36,321 nucleotides of DNA from an uncultured Paracoccaceae bacterium. GTDB lineage: Bacteria > Pseudomonadota > Alphaproteobacteria > Rhodobacterales > Rhodobacteraceae. The notes under the pieces are model-generated. The model searched no databases. It was not told where the DNA came from and saw only the letters and a list, made by a program, of their open reading frames with translations. The first letter of the stretch is position 1, and each line of letters starts with the position of its first letter. Positions 1 to 8,212 of the stretch are shown here, one piece after another. The position numbers and the translations under genes were made by a program. The stretch is taken from NCBI GenBank assembly GCA_905182105.1, contig CAJJAR010000030.1:1-36321 (forward strand). The letters are read 5' to 3'.

Positions 1-39
1 TCGACATACCGTTTCCAACTACAATGATAATCAAGGCGG

Positions 40-485
40 ATTAAAGAATTGTAACAACTGATACCTAGAATTGGATTGCTGGCACAGCCTAATCTATGCG
101 CTCAGTAATTGACGCCACTCAGCCAGAGCAGCGCCACGGTTTAGCTTGAAATAAGTGCGTGAATAAAGATGGCGTTCCTGCAGACCCATACATCCAATCT
201 AACCCCACACCCAGCCCCTGCAGTGCCTTTTGAGTGGCATCGGTGGCAGACAGGTGTGAGATGCGCTGAGTGTAAGCTTAAACCATGTAAATTACTCCAC
301 TGTCTCTGCTGCTCTACTTCGGCGTCCAAACTACTAAGAGACCATGGAAAAAAATCATACAGCATCACTGCAAGTCGGATGATGTCAGGGCTGGGTTTGA
401 AATAGCGATGTGGGGAATGTTTTGTCATCCAAAGATGCTACAAAACAGCCCTGCCCGCTTCAAGCGAGTTTGCGCTGATAGTGCC
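40..485 (-). mobile_element. Internally deleted IS6-family element
   Basis: A short relic of an IS6-family insertion sequence, read on the minus strand. The transposase start is at 428 and opens with MTKHSPHRYFKPSPDIIRLA, the usual IS6 N-terminal motif (RYFK..P.IIRLAVMLY). The end nearest 91-130 encodes the IS6 C-terminus (LAEW-RQLLSA-like). The whole DDE core is missing; 230-349 joins the two ends with sequence that is not transposase. The left inverted repeat is the degraded CTGATAGTGCC ending at 485; the right repeat around 40-90 is barely recognisable. It cannot make transposase. An intact IS6 element is about 0.8 kb, so roughly half is gone. Confidence 0.75.
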
Positions 486-603
486 AAATGCACCTGAGTT
501 GTGAGCCAAGACTAAGATATCAAGCTGCTCAAAAGAGTTTAGACCACGGTACTTTCCTGACAACCGAGACCGGGTCTTGAGACAGGCTCCATGTCTTTCA
601 TTG
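486..603 (-). pseudogene. Possible short-chain dehydrogenase fragment
   Basis: Directly outside the IS6 left end, one minus-strand frame reads GLNSFEQLDILVLAHNSGAFG, which resembles the NNAG region of short-chain dehydrogenases (..G.LDILV.NAG.FG). There is no start codon, no cofactor-binding TGxxxGxG motif and no catalytic YxxxK. If real, it is the middle of an SDR gene cut by the IS insertion. The match is short and could be chance. Confidence 0.25.
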
Positions 604-611
604 TTGCTGCT

Positions 612-1157
612 TTAGTAAAACTCCAAACTCATGACATAAATATCAGCTGAATAGTTCTTACCATAAGCAATAATACCTATTGTCTTAATCGTCTCTTGGT
701 TCATCACAGATCGCAATAATGATGCAGATTTAGTAAAAGCTGCAAATGGAAGTTTGACTTCAGTCCATGAACCGGTTGTTTCAAAGCCCTGTTGGTAATA
801 ATGCCAAGGAAGGCGAGAGCTAGAGTTTCTGATGTGCAGATAATACTGCTCTCCATTACCCTTAACTTTTAGCTTTATGCCTGTTTTGCCCTTAGCCAGA
901 CCCGGAGGGAGTGATGATCTAACTTGTATGAAGCCCCCATTATTCGCCGTAGATACTTCACCTACAAGCTGTATGGTTTTGTTTGGTCCTTTGCTATTAA
1001 ATTTAGCAGTTCCCTCAGACACACCACCCATGACTGTGTCCGAAAAATAGGACCACTGGCTCGTTTGAATAAAATTCTCAGCCATTACACCTCCACTCGC
1101 AAAGGATAGTACTGACGCACTGACCAATAATGATTTTAATGTATTTTTGATGACCAT
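612..1157 (-). CDS. Exported CIA30-domain protein
   Basis: About 181 residues. An N-terminal signal peptide (basic start, hydrophobic stretch, cleavage near GVMAEN) is followed by a single CIA30 (complex I intermediate-associated protein 30, PF08547) jelly-roll domain. Diagnostic stretches are WSYFSDTVMGGVSEG near the N-terminus, the GGFIQVRS strand and a closing strand near the C-terminus. In bacteria such proteins are secreted carbohydrate-binding-like domains of unknown role; the link to complex I assembly is known only for the mitochondrial homologue. Start choice: GGAG lies only about one base from the first ATG (1163) but seven bases before the ATG at 1157, so 1157 is preferred. No operon partner: IS6 debris lies on both sides. 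Confidence 0.8.
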   Translation of the reverse strand: MVIKNTLKSLLVSASVLSFASGGVMAENFIQTSQWSYFSDTVMGGVSEGTAKFNSKGPNKTIQLVGEVSTANNGGFIQVRSSLPPGLAKGKTGIKLKVKGNGEQYYLHIRNSSSRLPWHYYQQGFETTGSWTEVKLPFAAFTKSASLLRSVMNQETIKTIGIIAYGKNYSADIYVMSLEFY

Positions 1158-1293
1158 GACCATTCTCCAATTGAAAAATTAGGTAACATAAATTGTACGG
1201 GACTAATCTCTATTTGGATTGATAAAATAAAAAGGCCTTATTTAACCGTCCAATTCGTAGTTAATAATTCTTGTAAAATTTTGCACAAATACT

Positions 1294-1560
1294 GGTGCTT
1301 ACAGACTAATGATTTCAAGCACCAGATTATTAGCACAACCTAAATTTATGCGCTCAATAAGTGACGTCATTCAGCGAGAGCAGCAGCACGGTTTAACTTC
1401 AACTTAGGACGTGAAAAGAGATGGCGTTCCTGTAGGCCCGCACAGTCAGCCTATCCCCACACCTAGCCTTTCGCAGTGCCTTTAGCTGGAAGTGGGTGCA
1501 AGAAGGTTGTGATAGGCACTGCGTGTAAACTTAAATACGCGAATTGAGCTTAAATTGGTT
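1294..1560 (-). mobile_element. IS6-family right end (deletion derivative)
   Basis: Right inverted repeat GGTGCTTACAGACTAATG begins at 1294, followed by the coding end of the transposase (stop near 1338, complement of TGCGCTCAATAA). Inward it passes into the same non-transposase segment seen at 170-230, 31880-31940 and 33590-33640 (CCCCACACC.AGCC core). No left end lies nearby. Non-functional. Confidence 0.7.
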
Positions 1561-1589
1561 GCCCGGTCCAAAGAAAAGCTTATCGCGCA

Positions 1590-1655
1590 GTAGCTATCAT
1601 ACTTGTCATATCTATTATATTCTGTGTCCAGATATGACACATATGATAAGGCTAC
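1590..1655. repeat. Long AT-rich hairpin
   Basis: A near-perfect dyad: GTAGC-TATCATA-CT-TGTCATATCT (1590-1613), a 16-base loop, then AGATATGACA-CA-TATGATA-AG-GCTAC (1630-1655). Twenty-two base pairs form with only a 2x2 internal loop and a 2-base bulge. No T-tract follows on either strand, so a simple intrinsic terminator is unlikely. The surrounding stretch 1500-1932 holds no gene I can support. Confidence 0.7.
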
Positions 1656-1932
1656 CGCAGGGCTTGGTCATTATGAGATCGATTAGACCCTATCAATACC
1701 AGATTTGACGCATCAAAAACGCATTCACTTAATAGAGAATAATTAAGTTGGCCAAGAGAGACTTATAGTTACTGTGGTATCGCCGGAAGACTTACAGAGT
1801 TTCCTTAACAAAAAACTAAAAGCGGTACCTGGATAAATTTCAAGACCCTGCGCAGCACCCCGCAACAGATTTTGATAACTTACCTGACGGCTATTCCATT
1901 TACTTCTAAGGTATCTCCCTCCCATACATGAG

Positions 1933-2487
1933 TCACGGTGCCAACCACTTACCTGACCAATCGTTTTCGTGACTAAATCCAGCGCGTCGATGGCGTACCC
2001 CAAGCTGCACGAGGTCTATGAATAATATACTACACGACAAAACTGCAAATCGTTCACGATCGCTTGGTTTTTCGTATGCATACGCATCTGAAATCAAGCT
2101 GCCAGGCGTTGGATGAGTGCCATAAGAAACTCGCGAACCCTCTGGAATGCGGTCCCAATGCTGATCAATGTCGCTCCCTGTCAGGATGTCTACAGTTGTC
2201 GTGATCCGAATTTGTAAATCTGCACGCGGCAACCAAACGAGAAAAGCGGCTTTCGGCGAGTGCTGCAGCGCAACTACCTTGGAAGTCGCAATATCAGTGT
2301 GGACCTGCAGCATAGATTGAGATCGGGACGCACCTCGCAGCGCCACTGTCCGCACCTCGGGTGTTCCACCTGCAGCTACTGTTGCAAACGCCGGATAGCG
2401 CGCCGGTGAACGGGAGTCAGCCACACCCCGTTGAAGGTGACGCCACGCATCATCAAGGAAGGCACACAGATCGTTTGGATCACCCAT
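1933..2487 (-). CDS. Pyridoxamine 5'-phosphate oxidase-like flavoprotein
   Basis: 184 residues forming one FMN-binding split-barrel domain of the pyridoxamine-phosphate-oxidase superfamily (Alr4036-like branch). Recognisable: PAFATVAAGGTPEVRTVALR (strands 1-2 that hold FMN phosphate), HSPKAAFLVWLP, LQIRITTTVDIL, and the C-terminal pattern HRRAGFSHENDWSGKWLAP that closes this family. Length is normal, so the gene appears whole. It probably binds FMN and acts on a small cytoplasmic substrate; authentic pyridoxine-phosphate oxidase activity cannot be claimed. The start ATG has GAGGTG upstream with good spacing. It stands alone, between debris and a possible small membrane gene. Confidence 0.85.
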   Translation of the reverse strand: MGDPNDLCAFLDDAWRHLQRGVADSRSPARYPAFATVAAGGTPEVRTVALRGASRSQSMLQVHTDIATSKVVALQHSPKAAFLVWLPRADLQIRITTTVDILTGSDIDQHWDRIPEGSRVSYGTHPTPGSLISDAYAYEKPSDRERFAVLSCSILFIDLVQLGVRHRRAGFSHENDWSGKWLAP

Positions 2488-2704
2488 TAACTTTCACCTC
2501 GTATTATAAATAGTAATCGTATGAACAGAAACCAGACAGATGAAATTCTGCACATGCAACATGGATGTCACCTTTAGAATGCTAGCCTCCAGCTACACTA
2601 GATCTTATTTGTATAGCACACTGCTGGGCGGTTGGGCGCGTGGCAAGAATAGTGGTTCGCACGGACTTTAGCCAGTAATCCGAGAGCAGATAAATCAGTT
2701 TATA

Positions 2705-3038
2705 TTAACTGAAGAGAATTGCAAATTGCGAGGCAGCTAAGGCGATTGCTAAGCCCAAGTTCATAAGTCTTAATACGCCATATGGCTGGACAGAAATACC
2801 CTTATTGGCATTAGTTTTTCTTGTTGCGTTTGATGCATCTTTTATGTTGGCAAATCTGTGATCTGAGTGTTGCATCACTCCAATCAATTGTGAAAAGCGC
2901 GGTAGCGATGATTGGGACGCTCAAGGCAATCTCATGGCCTGCGGTGTCAGCAAATAAAAGAAACGCGAAGTTCACACTGCTTGCCATAAACGCAATTGCA
3001 ATCCCCACAATCTGAAAGCTGATGTAACACAAATCCAC
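2705..3038 (-). pseudogene. Small membrane protein, possibly frameshifted
   Basis: Two overlapping minus-strand frames together would give one small protein. The first (3038 downward) begins MDLCYISFQIVGIAIAFMAS, has two strongly hydrophobic segments, then turns polar and stops at 2811. The second frame continues past about 2885 and ends in another hydrophobic segment (LGLAIALAASQFAILFS) with a stop at 2705. A single-base slip near 2870-2890 would join them into a roughly 110-residue, three-helix membrane protein. I recognise no family. It may instead be two short accidental frames. Confidence 0.35.
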
Positions 3039-3161
3039 AATTCAGGTTTGGAAAGCTTAAGCCTCCGCAAGCATGAGTAAGTAAATGTGGCCTTTTCTGT
3101 TGATATTACAAATAAAGTACCCAGCCACCTTGATCATTGTTTTAAATAAATAAAAAATTGG

Positions 3162-4979
3162 TTAAGGAACTTCCTGATTGAGGGGTAGGTTTAACATTAA
3201 CGTTGCGCCACCGTTACTTCCATCAATCGTCAACGCAGCCCCAATTTTGTTTGCCCTTGAAGCCATATTTGTCAAACCGTAACCTCTGGGGCTATTCGGA
3301 TCAAACGACCGCCCTCTCGCATTAATTAAAGTCATGATCAGATTACCATCACTCTCCAGAAAGCAACGAAAAACTAACTTCTTGCTGCTGGCTCGAAATA
3401 GAGCATTATGCAAACCCTCTTGAAAAATACGAAATATTTCTAGAACTAAATAATAATCCAGATTTTGAAGATCAGAGATTTCGATAGTAGACCAAGAAAC
3501 GTCTACACCTAATTGCTCAGCAGGCTCCACTATATGAGTTCTAAGAATTGATAACGCTGTTGGAAGGGTGGCGTGTTCATTTTCCTTCAGCATTATTAAA
3601 ACACGTATCTCCGACATGATACTTTGACTAAGAATATTTATTGAATTTAAGTCTTCATCATCTTGGTTTTCACTAAGGGCGCTTATCATTGAAACGTTGG
3701 TCATTATTCCATCATGAAGTTCAGCATTTAACCTTGATACCTCTTCAAGTGCAGACTGTTCAGAAAGCAAGCTCTCTCTCTCACTATAATATGAGCTTAA
3801 TTCGAGACGTAACTCTGTCTGATATTTTTCAAGAATTTTCGTATGTTCTGAAAGATCAATTCTCTCTTGAAAAACTCGTAATAGATAGAAAGACGTGACG
3901 AAGAAAAATAGTATAGAAAGAGATATGTTCGAAATGACAACACCATTAAGTGTGTAGCCTAAGCGGAATGAGACATCGTGCAATACCGAAATTATTACTA
4001 CGAGAACAATCGTAATGAACCCTAATTCTGACCAACTTGATTTAAAATGATAACTAGTAAACGAGCTAATTACTAAAAAAGAAAGAAAGAAAGATACAAA
4101 TGGAATTGTGAAATAAAGGTTAAAGTATTGAACATATTTAATACCAAAAAATAGACCAATTGAAGCAAAAGCTAAACACAATGTGAAAACCACAATGTAC
4201 TTTTCCAAAAAATCATATTGAGTATCCCTTATGTCCAATTGGAAACCACGAAGTCCTAGGCAGCAAACTGGTGCAAACAGAGTGATATAAGGATACCAAT
4301 TTTTCACAAACGGAAAGGCCCCAGCTTGAGATGATAAGTTTAATCCAGATATAAATATTAATATTACAATTGGAGTAAGTGTATTTCTATCAAAACTGCG
4401 TTTCAGGGTTAATAAACATATGATAGCTACAATAAAAATTTGAGCGCCAAAAATAGAAACGCGTAATTCTGAATAATAAGATGTCAAATTTCTATGCTTA
4501 ACTCTCAACTCGTCTGCTGGACCAAAAAATACATCTGACATAGATAAAAATGCATTTTTAGATTTCAAAAAATTGATATTTATTTCTATTTTCTTAGACT
4601 TAGGTAACGCAATGAAAACAGAGTTCAAAAAAGCTAAATTTTTCCAATTTCCATTAATTTCACTGTCATAAATTAAATTATCATAATTAAATATCTTTAT
4701 AAAACCCTCATAAAAGGGAATAAAAAGATAAGGCTCTTCAACATTGATAGTGTCAATTGGCTCAAGTTTTATATGTAGCTTTGGGTTACCTTCATGCAAA
4801 AATCTTTTAGAAAACGGCAACGTAATTGAAGGCTGAATTTCTGATTTATTTTTAAGTAATCTTACATGTTCTCCATCTGGGTCAGAAATTAGACTCCAAG
4901 AAAAGCTGACAACGACAAAGATTGAAATCAAAATACTAAAAGTCAAAAGTAGAGTTTTTTGTATATTTGCAGCTATCAT
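3162..4979 (-). CDS. 7TMR-DISM-like sensor histidine kinase
   Basis: 605 residues. Helix 8-29, then a periplasmic domain of about 145 residues, about seven membrane helices (roughly 173-368), a short coiled coil (370-415), a HisKA_3-type dimerisation/phosphotransfer helix with the phospho-acceptor His422 in ELHDG, and a HATPase_c domain at the end (N-box Glu521/Asn525; GYGL 566-569). The layout matches 7TMR-DISM receptors fused to NarL/LytS-type kinases. The G1 box, normally DxGxG, reads NARGRSFD (553-560), so the adenine-contacting Asp is not in its usual place. Its ATG abuts the TAA of the response regulator (TAAATG), so the two are co-translated. The gene is visibly more AT-rich than the metabolic operons. 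The ligand is unknown. Confidence 0.88.
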   Translation of the reverse strand: MIAANIQKTLLLTFSILISIFVVVSFSWSLISDPDGEHVRLLKNKSEIQPSITLPFSKRFLHEGNPKLHIKLEPIDTINVEEPYLFIPFYEGFIKIFNYDNLIYDSEINGNWKNLAFLNSVFIALPKSKKIEININFLKSKNAFLSMSDVFFGPADELRVKHRNLTSYYSELRVSIFGAQIFIVAIICLLTLKRSFDRNTLTPIVILIFISGLNLSSQAGAFPFVKNWYPYITLFAPVCCLGLRGFQLDIRDTQYDFLEKYIVVFTLCLAFASIGLFFGIKYVQYFNLYFTIPFVSFFLSFLVISSFTSYHFKSSWSELGFITIVLVVIISVLHDVSFRLGYTLNGVVISNISLSILFFFVTSFYLLRVFQERIDLSEHTKILEKYQTELRLELSSYYSERESLLSEQSALEEVSRLNAELHDGIMTNVSMISALSENQDDEDLNSINILSQSIMSEIRVLIMLKENEHATLPTALSILRTHIVEPAEQLGVDVSWSTIEISDLQNLDYYLVLEIFRIFQEGLHNALFRASSKKLVFRCFLESDGNLIMTLINARGRSFDPNSPRGYGLTNMASRANKIGAALTIDGSNGGATLMLNLPLNQEVP

Positions 4980-5636
4980 TTATTGTAAAATTCCAAGTGC
5001 TCTGGCTTCAAAAACTGCTTCTGATCTATTAGTAGTTTGTAATTTTTTGTAAATATTTCGAACATGAACAGGCACAGTATTTACTGATAACTTTAAAGAT
5101 GATGCAACTTCTTTGTATGTTAGACCTTTTGCGATGAGATTTATTACCTCAGTTTCCCTTACAGTTAATATTTTGTGTATTTTTGTATTTTGGATACTTT
5201 TTTCTTGTGAAACACCAACGCTCCGAATGTTCGAAAATATTTTTGAAGCAATCATCGGCGTAATTGGTGACCCACCATTAAGCGCTTCTTTTAATGATGA
5301 AATGATTTTTAGTGCACCATCATCTTTGTGTAGATACCCAACAGCACCAAATTTGATAGACTCAAGAATAGAAGAGCTATCCACACGAGCGGAAACCACG
5401 ATCATAAGACCCTCAGGTGCATGCTTTTTAAATAACTTTATAGCATCCAATCCGTCGCCATCAGGCAGGGATAAATCTACTAAAAAAATATCATACTTAG
5501 CAAAGTCTGGTATCTCTAAAAAAGCGCTAAAATTAGTTTTAACACAAATATCGTTTACTTGTTCCCATTCCCTCAGAAACCGGCTCAACCTTTGGTGAAA
5601 TATTGGATTATCTTCCAAAATCAATATATTAAGCAA
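4980..5636 (-). CDS. NarL/LuxR-type response regulator
   Basis: 218 residues. Receiver domain 1-120 with acidic pocket (Glu8, Asp9), phospho-acceptor Asp54 (FLVDLSLPDGDG), Ser82 and Lys104; then a LuxR-type helix-turn-helix at about 155-215 (LTVRETEVINLIAKGL..KEVA, NTVPVHVRNIYKKL). It should bind DNA when phosphorylated by the downstream kinase. The start is TTG at 5636: the receiver begins immediately after it (NILILEDN), no ATG lies in frame just upstream, and GGGG sits seven bases before it. First gene of the regulator-kinase operon. Target genes are unknown; it may act on its own promoter region at 5640-5770. Confidence 0.9.
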   Translation of the reverse strand: MLNILILEDNPIFHQRLSRFLREWEQVNDICVKTNFSAFLEIPDFAKYDIFLVDLSLPDGDGLDAIKLFKKHAPEGLMIVVSARVDSSSILESIKFGAVGYLHKDDGALKIISSLKEALNGGSPITPMIASKIFSNIRSVGVSQEKSIQNTKIHKILTVRETEVINLIAKGLTYKEVASSLKLSVNTVPVHVRNIYKKLQTTNRSEAVFEARALGILQ

Positions 5637-5773
5637 ACCAACGCCCCAAACTATTCCACTCTGGCATAATGTTGAAAAATCTCAAAAAAGAAGCAAAGTG
5701 ACAATTTTGCCTTGATTTATTAGCATTTCAATTCTTTAGGTTAGAACCTATGAAGTCAAATAAGGAAAGCTTA

Positions 5774-5965
5774 TTATTTCATGTTTTTGCTCATCTTAGA
5801 CACTGAGGTAGACAGCTGCGGTCCTACCCCTGTCACACCAGCAATCTGCCCTTGGTTATAGCTGCCGTCACCAAAGACCCGAGAAAGCCTATGTTTAATC
5901 TCTCGTCGCCTGAGAATGTACCAGTGATCATCAAGTTCACTTGCCAGCACCTGAGCCTGACGCAC
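5774..5965 (-). CDS. Unrecognised short ORF, probable remnant
   Basis: A 63-codon frame rich in charged residues, ending VSKMSKNMK. The frame stays open upstream of the first possible start for about 20 codons and then hits a stop. No family recognised. A separate AGGAGG-ATATG start lies further upstream on the same strand (near 6102) but soon meets a stop in another frame, which suggests a gene broken by frameshifts. Coding status is doubtful. Confidence 0.2.
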   Translation of the reverse strand: MRQAQVLASELDDHWYILRRREIKHRLSRVFGDGSYNQGQIAGVTGVGPQLSTSVSKMSKNMK

Positions 5966-6570
5966 AGCAGACGACTGCAGCGAGGTATATAGAAAAATTG
6001 GACACGATCAGTCCTGAAGTGTTTCTGAAGGGGCTTGGGGACACGTCTAGAGAATTAGTAGGTGCTTCCCTTGAGTTTAAGATACGAGCAACTTTGGTGG
6101 ACCATATGGTAACCTCCTGCGTCAGACGACAATGAATATCGCTCTATATCAGGTGGTTAACTGAAGTTATCTAAGAAATAGGACGCCCCCCACACGGACA
6201 TAAGGTCAAGCCCTTTTTCAAAGGGTTCGCTGCGCTCAACCTTCCACCGTGTTTCACACGCCCGAACCGCGGCACTTGCCGATGTGTTTCAGTTGCGCAA
6301 TCAGTCAAAGCTAAACGCCCGCAGCTTAAGTAGCTGAACCTTTTTTCTTATCTTGTGGCAGATACTGGATTCTAAGGCGGGTGCGATTTCTCCCTCGTAA
6401 TCTGGAGGGTCCCATAGCGCCTGAGAGGTCGGTACAGACTGTCTAGAGGTCGTAAAAATTAGACTTAACGCTTACCTTGAGTGGTGGCATTATATACTTG
6501 CTTAAGTTAGATGAGCAAATAGCATCGATCCCAACAGGACGAACATGCCGCATACTTTAAGGAGTGCGTT
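5966..6570. other. Gene-poor stretch with a coding relic
   Basis: No intact gene. On the minus strand, a start-less frame of about 55 codons ends at 6301 and contains ALWDPPDYEGEIAPALESSI, which looks protein-like but which I cannot assign. CCCTTT-TTC-AAAGGG at 6209-6226 is a small hairpin. The end of the stretch holds the leader of the next gene. Confidence 0.4.
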
Positions 6571-7146
6571 ATGCGATCAATAATAGAGTTTACACGGTTT
6601 AGCGAGTTTGCAGTTATCGCTTTGGCTTATATCGTGGGATACCTTCTTGTTGATTACATTGTGGCACCTATCCAATATTTATATTTGAGCAGAGACTTTA
6701 CAGTTGGTAGCCTACTGTTTGTCCCTCACGGCATACGGGTCCTTGCTGTATGGCTTTGTGGATCACGCGCTATACTACCCCTAATAATAGCAGAATTATT
6801 ATGTACAGTTCTATTATGGCAGCCCGACGTTGCCATTAGTACTTCACTTGGCTCATCAATGGTTGGAGGCATTTGTGTTTACTTAACGTTTGAACTATTT
6901 CGCCTCGCTGGAATCGAAATGCACCCTGATGGGAAAGACTCTGCACTCACCAACTGGAGATCACTCATTTTGTTGGCCAGCATTGCATCAGTCTTTAACT
7001 CTGTTGGAAAACAAATCTTCTTTGAAAGCCTTGCGCCACTAACTGACGAGATTTTGATCTTGGCGATGTTCTGGGTAGGCGACACGTTAGGGACGTTTGC
7101 ATGCCTGCTGCTGCTTATCGGTATCAGAAGACGGTTTAGGTTCTAA
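6571..7146 (+). CDS. MASE1-like integral membrane protein
   Basis: 191 residues, five to six hydrophobic helices and no soluble output domain. The stretch LLFVPHGIRVLAVWLCGSRA and the late MFWVGDTLGTFACLLLL follow the pattern of MASE1 sensory membrane domains (aromatic-rich first helices, a P.G/HGIR loop, GD..G in a late helix). In larger proteins this domain feeds a kinase or cyclase; here it stands alone, so its role is unknown. The ATG has AAGGAG six bases upstream. A dyad just downstream (7166-7195) may end the transcript. It does not overlap any neighbour. Confidence 0.65.
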   Translation: MRSIIEFTRFSEFAVIALAYIVGYLLVDYIVAPIQYLYLSRDFTVGSLLFVPHGIRVLAVWLCGSRAILPLIIAELLCTVLLWQPDVAISTSLGSSMVGGICVYLTFELFRLAGIEMHPDGKDSALTNWRSLILLASIASVFNSVGKQIFFESLAPLTDEILILAMFWVGDTLGTFACLLLLIGIRRRFRF

Positions 7147-7165
7147 CTTTATCATAATGAAAATA

Positions 7166-7195
7166 GGTCAGCCTGCTGAGAACAACAGACTGACC
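7166..7195 (+). terminator. Stem-loop after the MASE1-like gene
   Basis: GGTCAG-c-CTG-c-TG-agaa-CA-a-CAG-a-CTGACC: an 11-pair stem broken by two single mismatches, with a 4-base loop, 20 bases after the stop codon. No clear T-tract follows, so termination is inferred from position and fold only. Confidence 0.45.
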
Positions 7196-7332
7196 ATAAG
7201 TGGTGGGGAAATCCACTAGAAAAAAAATTATAATATACTATAAATGTGGTACTGGTTAACTCTAATACACATGGTATCAACATGAGACGTTTTTAATTGC
7301 GGAGCTTTGATTGTCAAGGGGACTTCGTACAC

Positions 7333-7578
7333 ATGAGTAAGTTTAATACGTTTGCGCAACTCAAAGAATTGATGTTCGCAATGGAGCAAGACTTGGGCAT
7401 CAGCGAGTTGTCTGAACCTGATGCAGCAGAACATCGCCTCAACCTCGGCACTAACCCAAGCGTGATTAACCCATCGCCCATCATGCGCATTTCAGGCACC
7501 GTTAGCTATCCCAGCCAAAGCAAGGTCGCCAAGGGCTATATCCCCGAATTGATTAGCCTCATGCAGGAGGTGATCTGA
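7333..7578 (+). CDS. Unknown small protein
   Basis: 81 residues from the ATG at 7333, which has AAGGGG ten bases upstream; the frame also stays open to a TTG at 7297. The first 30 residues (LKELMFAMEQDLGISELSEPD) resemble the leading helices of small MarR/winged-helix proteins found in this order, but the rest (RISGTVSYPSQSKVAKGYIP) does not continue that fold, so the protein may be chimeric or misassigned. Its TGA overlaps another ATG (TGATG) that carries a perfect AGGAGGTGATCTG leader, yet that second frame stops after seven codons. This looks like the first gene of a two-gene operon whose second gene was lost to the IS debris that follows. Confidence 0.4.
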   Translation: MSKFNTFAQLKELMFAMEQDLGISELSEPDAAEHRLNLGTNPSVINPSPIMRISGTVSYPSQSKVAKGYIPELISLMQEVI

Positions 7579-7712
7579 TGTCGTTGCCAAATATCCAATA
7601 AAGGATCGGTCATAGAGCCAGATAATTTTACCACTATTATGTCGATAGAGAAGCCTATTGCTCGTCTATAGTTCTGTCGTGATATCTCTAGCCCATAGGC
7701 TCAGACATTAAG

Positions 7713-8189
7713 GGATATCTGTCATTTCTAATGTTTCCCAAAATCAGATTGATGGGGGCAATCGAAATCTATGCGCTCAATAATTGACGCCACTCATTGT
7801 CGACATTGGCGTTGGGTCTACGAGTTTTAGATTTAATTTGATAATAAATTATCACTCGCTTCGTGAAACTAAAATAATCGTCGAACGCTGGAGGAACCAC
7901 TACAATACCAAACAACCACACAGTGCATTGGGCTATCGCCCACCTGCGCCGGAAGCCTCCATCCCGGTAGACCAAAGGCCAGTCATGCACTAACTTTTAA
8001 ATTGGACCACTCAAGTGGGGCTGCTCACTCCAAATTACAAAGAGAACTCGGAAAACGAACAGACAGAATTACGGCAAGTCGGATGATGTCAGGGCTCGTT
8101 TTGAAGAAGCGAAAAGGAGGATGTTTTGTTATCCAAGGATGCTGCAAAGCAGCCCTGCCCAATTCAAGTACCTTTAATCTGACAGTACC
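7713..8189 (-). mobile_element. IS6 relic split by IS3 sequence
   Basis: Both ends of an IS6-family element are present in native order: a diverged right end from about 7713 with the transposase C-terminus around 7768-7797, and the left end 8040-8189 with the N-terminal coding region and the repeat CTGACAGTACC ending at 8189. Between them lies IS3-family sequence (7800-8035), so an IS3 element inserted or recombined inside. The left end stops 24 bases from the last gene of the ABC operon. Confidence 0.75.
7800..7993 (+). pseudogene. IS3-family OrfB C-terminal fragment
   Basis: The final part of an IS3-family DDE transposase. The C-terminal signature ERWRNHYNTKQPHSALGYRP followed by PAPEA and DQRPVMH is diagnostic of OrfB. 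The DDE catalytic residues lie upstream of the break and are absent. Sequence after the stop (GGACCACTCAAGTGG) resembles the outer end of the element. Embedded in the IS6 relic. Confidence 0.85.
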
Positions 8190-8212
8190 GTTTCATAACT
8201 TGCGCCAACGCC

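Noticed and set aside
1743..2003. Minus-strand 86-codon frame overlapping the flavoprotein 3' end
   Set aside because: It overlaps the conserved C-terminus of the flavoprotein in another frame, has no leader and no family features.
7769..7990. Minus-strand frame ending in the IS6 C-terminus (EWRQLLSA)
   Set aside because: Only the last nine codons are IS6; the rest is antisense to the IS3 fragment, a chance read-through at the junction.
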